Assembly: GCA_030833685.1 (NCBI GenBank) | Contig: JAURGS010000145.1 | Coordinates: 1 to 6,379 of the forward strand | Source: Rhodoferax sp. | GTDB taxonomy: Bacteria > Pseudomonadota > Gammaproteobacteria > Burkholderiales > Burkholderiaceae_C | Reading direction: 5' to 3' | Length of the DNA: 6,379 bases | Part shown: positions 5,391-6,379 of the stretch, piece by piece | Layout: each line of letters begins with the position of its first letter | Numbering within the stretch: the first letter of the stretch is position 1 | The notes under the pieces: model-generated | Seen by the model: only the letters and a program-made list of their open reading frames with translations | What the model was told of the DNA's origin: nothing | The model's database searches: none | Translations under genes and position numbers: made by a program

Positions 5391-5616
5391 ACTCTGATGC
5401 ACTGCAAATGTGCAAACGAGAAAACGAACGCGTGAAAGCCCAGGATGTGCTTGCCAATTTATCCCCAGTTTTGTTGCACAGGTCTGTGGATAAGCCAAGG
5501 AAAAATCAGCAAATCGTCACCACGTCTGGATTTTCTCAGATTGCCTATTTTTTAAGCAACTTGCGGCCGCAAAAAACCGGTGCTGCTGCGCGCCCTGTTT
5601 GCCCAGCGCTCCATCC
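5391..5616. other. Gene-free spacer between converging DUF302 and puuD genes
   Basis: The region holds the DnaA-box-like pair, AT-rich tracts and a 12-base perfect palindrome TTGCGGCCGCAA (5561-5572) followed by more A. A weak hairpin (TGCAC 5398-5402 with GTGCA 5410-5414) follows the DUF302 stop without a T-run. None of these is a convincing intrinsic terminator, although two genes converge here. A 70-codon plus-strand frame (5408-5620) reads like non-coding sequence. Confidence 0.5.
5459..5493. promoter_or_regulatory. Inverted pair of DnaA-box-like nonamers
   Basis: TGTGGATAA (5485-5493) is an exact consensus DnaA box (TTATCCACA) on the minus strand. TTATCCCCA (5459-5467) is a one-mismatch box on the plus strand. 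They face each other across 17 bases in a non-coding spacer with AT-rich tracts downstream (5530-5554). The neighbouring genes are not those usually found at a replication origin, so this may be a DnaA-binding regulatory or titration site, or chance. Confidence 0.4.
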
Positions 5617-6379
5617 TTAAGGGCCTTTGGCGCCTGACTCGTACCAGCGGCGAATCACGTCGCGCTCAGCGTCTTGCATGCCGCTGGCATTGTTCATGGG
5701 CATCTGTCGCGTGACGACCACCTGCTGGTAGATCGCCTGCGCGCTCAACAGCACGGCCTGTGGCTGATCCACGCGCAAACCCTTCATCTGCAGGGCCGGG
5801 CCATGGCAAGCCAGGCAATGCTGGGTCAACACATTTTGGACCTGTGCAAAGTCAGCTGGTGGCGACTTCGATGCCATTTGCGCTGGGGCCTGCGGGCGCA
5901 GCGCCAAAATCACCAGCGCAATAAGCAATACACCCAGCGCCGCAAACGGCCAGGGGTTGCGCGCGCGCCCCAGATGGTAGCCATGGCGTTGCACGAAAAA
6001 CTGCCTGATCAATGCGCCAGCCAGCATCAAGAAGAACAGCACCAGCCAGCGCTGCGGGTGCAAATACAAAAAGCTGTAGTGGTTGCTCAACATGGCAAAC
6101 AGAACTGGCAGCGTGAAGTAGGTGTTGTGTACGCTGCGCTGCTTGCCACGCATGCCGTGGATCGGGTCGACCGGCTCGCCCGCCTTGATGGCAGCCACCA
6201 CGGTGCGCTGACCTGGGATGATCCAGAAAAACACATTGGCGCTCATGGCGGTGGCGATCATCGCGCCCACCAGCAAAAACGCGCCGCGACCCGCGAAGAA
6301 GCGACAGGCGAGCCACGACGCGAAGACGATCAGCGCGAACACCAGAACGCCCACGATGAGATCGCCGTGACGCCGCTGA
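5617..6379 (-). CDS. puuD: Urate hydroxylase PuuD, C-terminal part with cytochrome c domain (5' end beyond window)
   Basis: The frame stays open through the right edge, so the visible 253 residues are the C-terminal portion of a larger protein; the family is usually about 400 residues. PuuD is an inner-membrane enzyme that hydroxylates urate and sends electrons to its fused cytochrome c. The fragment begins with membrane segments at roughly 10-28, 32-54, 88-104, 112-126 and 146-160. It carries the characteristic HGMRGKQRSVHNTYFTLPVLF (about 74-94) with following SNHYSFLY. A linker at about 160-178 precedes the periplasmic cytochrome c domain, with haem motif CLACH at about 188-192 and a likely axial Met in RQMPMNN (about 224-230). 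The C-terminus RRWYESGAKGP is typical. A GTG at 6354 is an internal Val, not the start: codons upstream read RRHGDLI in frame. No other purine-catabolism gene is visible, and no clear terminator follows the stop at 5617. Confidence 0.92.
   Translation of the reverse strand, partial: QRRHGDLIVGVLVFALIVFASWLACRFFAGRGAFLLVGAMIATAMSANVFFWIIPGQRTVVAAIKAGEPVDPIHGMRGKQRSVHNTYFTLPVLFAMLSNHYSFLYLHPQRWLVLFFLMLAGALIRQFFVQRHGYHLGRARNPWPFAALGVLLIALVILALRPQAPAQMASKSPPADFAQVQNVLTQHCLACHGPALQMKGLRVDQPQAVLLSAQAIYQQVVVTRQMPMNNASGMQDAERDVIRRWYESGAKGP

Noticed and set aside
5561..5576. TTGCGGCCGCAA followed by an A-run as a terminator
   Set aside because: The palindrome leaves at most a 4-bp stem with a 4-base loop, too weak, and the A-run would act as a U-tract only on the minus strand, where it precedes the stem.
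5408..5620. 70-codon plus-strand open frame between DUF302 and puuD
   Set aside because: It has no Shine-Dalgarno, and its sequence runs through the DnaA-like boxes and the NotI-type palindrome and into the puuD stop. The translation looks like random sequence.
1..6379. Mobile element, CRISPR array, tRNA or defence island
   Set aside because: No transposase, integrase, terminal repeats, regularly spaced repeats, tRNA-like cloverleaf or recognised defence gene was seen. The genes look like normal chromosomal content.

Overview
The window looks like ordinary chromosomal DNA from a Gram-negative betaproteobacterium, probably Burkholderiales and perhaps Comamonadaceae-like. This is inferred from GC-rich coding with GC-rich third positions, the gene repertoire (DUF3429, DUF302, PuuD-type urate hydroxylase, flavocytochrome c) and the protein style; no rRNA or other marker gene is present to fix the taxon. 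I see no insertion sequence, CRISPR array, tRNA or prophage gene.

Layout from left to right. (1) Bases 1-230 hold what may be the last 58 codons of an unidentified gene cut by the window edge. (2) Bases 231-909 carry two minus-strand genes: a 71-residue charged protein with an excellent Shine-Dalgarno, followed by a small GIY-YIG-fold protein. (3) After a 250-base spacer comes a plus-strand pair: a secreted Sel1-repeat protein (1160-1759) and a DUF3429 membrane protein (1823-2284). (4) A 258-base spacer rich in short palindromes leads into a compact two-gene operon, 2543-4141. It encodes a small monohaem cytochrome c and the FAD subunit of flavocytochrome c sulfide dehydrogenase (FccAB type). 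The operon ends in a textbook hairpin terminator. (5) A minus-strand family-2 glycosyltransferase-like gene (4211-4852) converges on that terminator. (6) A divergent plus-strand gene encodes a DUF302 protein (5007-5390). (7) A 226-base spacer contains two inverted DnaA-box-like nonamers. (8) The minus-strand 3' part of a membrane urate hydroxylase with a C-terminal cytochrome c domain (puuD) runs off the right edge.

The clearest functional unit is the sulfide-oxidation pair. FccB would be exported folded by Tat, carry FAD attached to a conserved cysteine, oxidise sulfide in the periplasm and pass electrons to the adjacent cytochrome. PuuD is a second periplasm-facing redox enzyme that delivers electrons to cytochrome c, but it belongs to purine catabolism and is not obviously linked to the first. 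The other genes appear to be unrelated neighbours.

I found no convincing undescribed multi-gene system. The points most worth a second look are the lipobox-like cysteine in the Tat signal of FccB, the cluster of CCTA/TAGG half-sites upstream of the fcc operon, and the inverted DnaA-box pair between the DUF302 gene and puuD.
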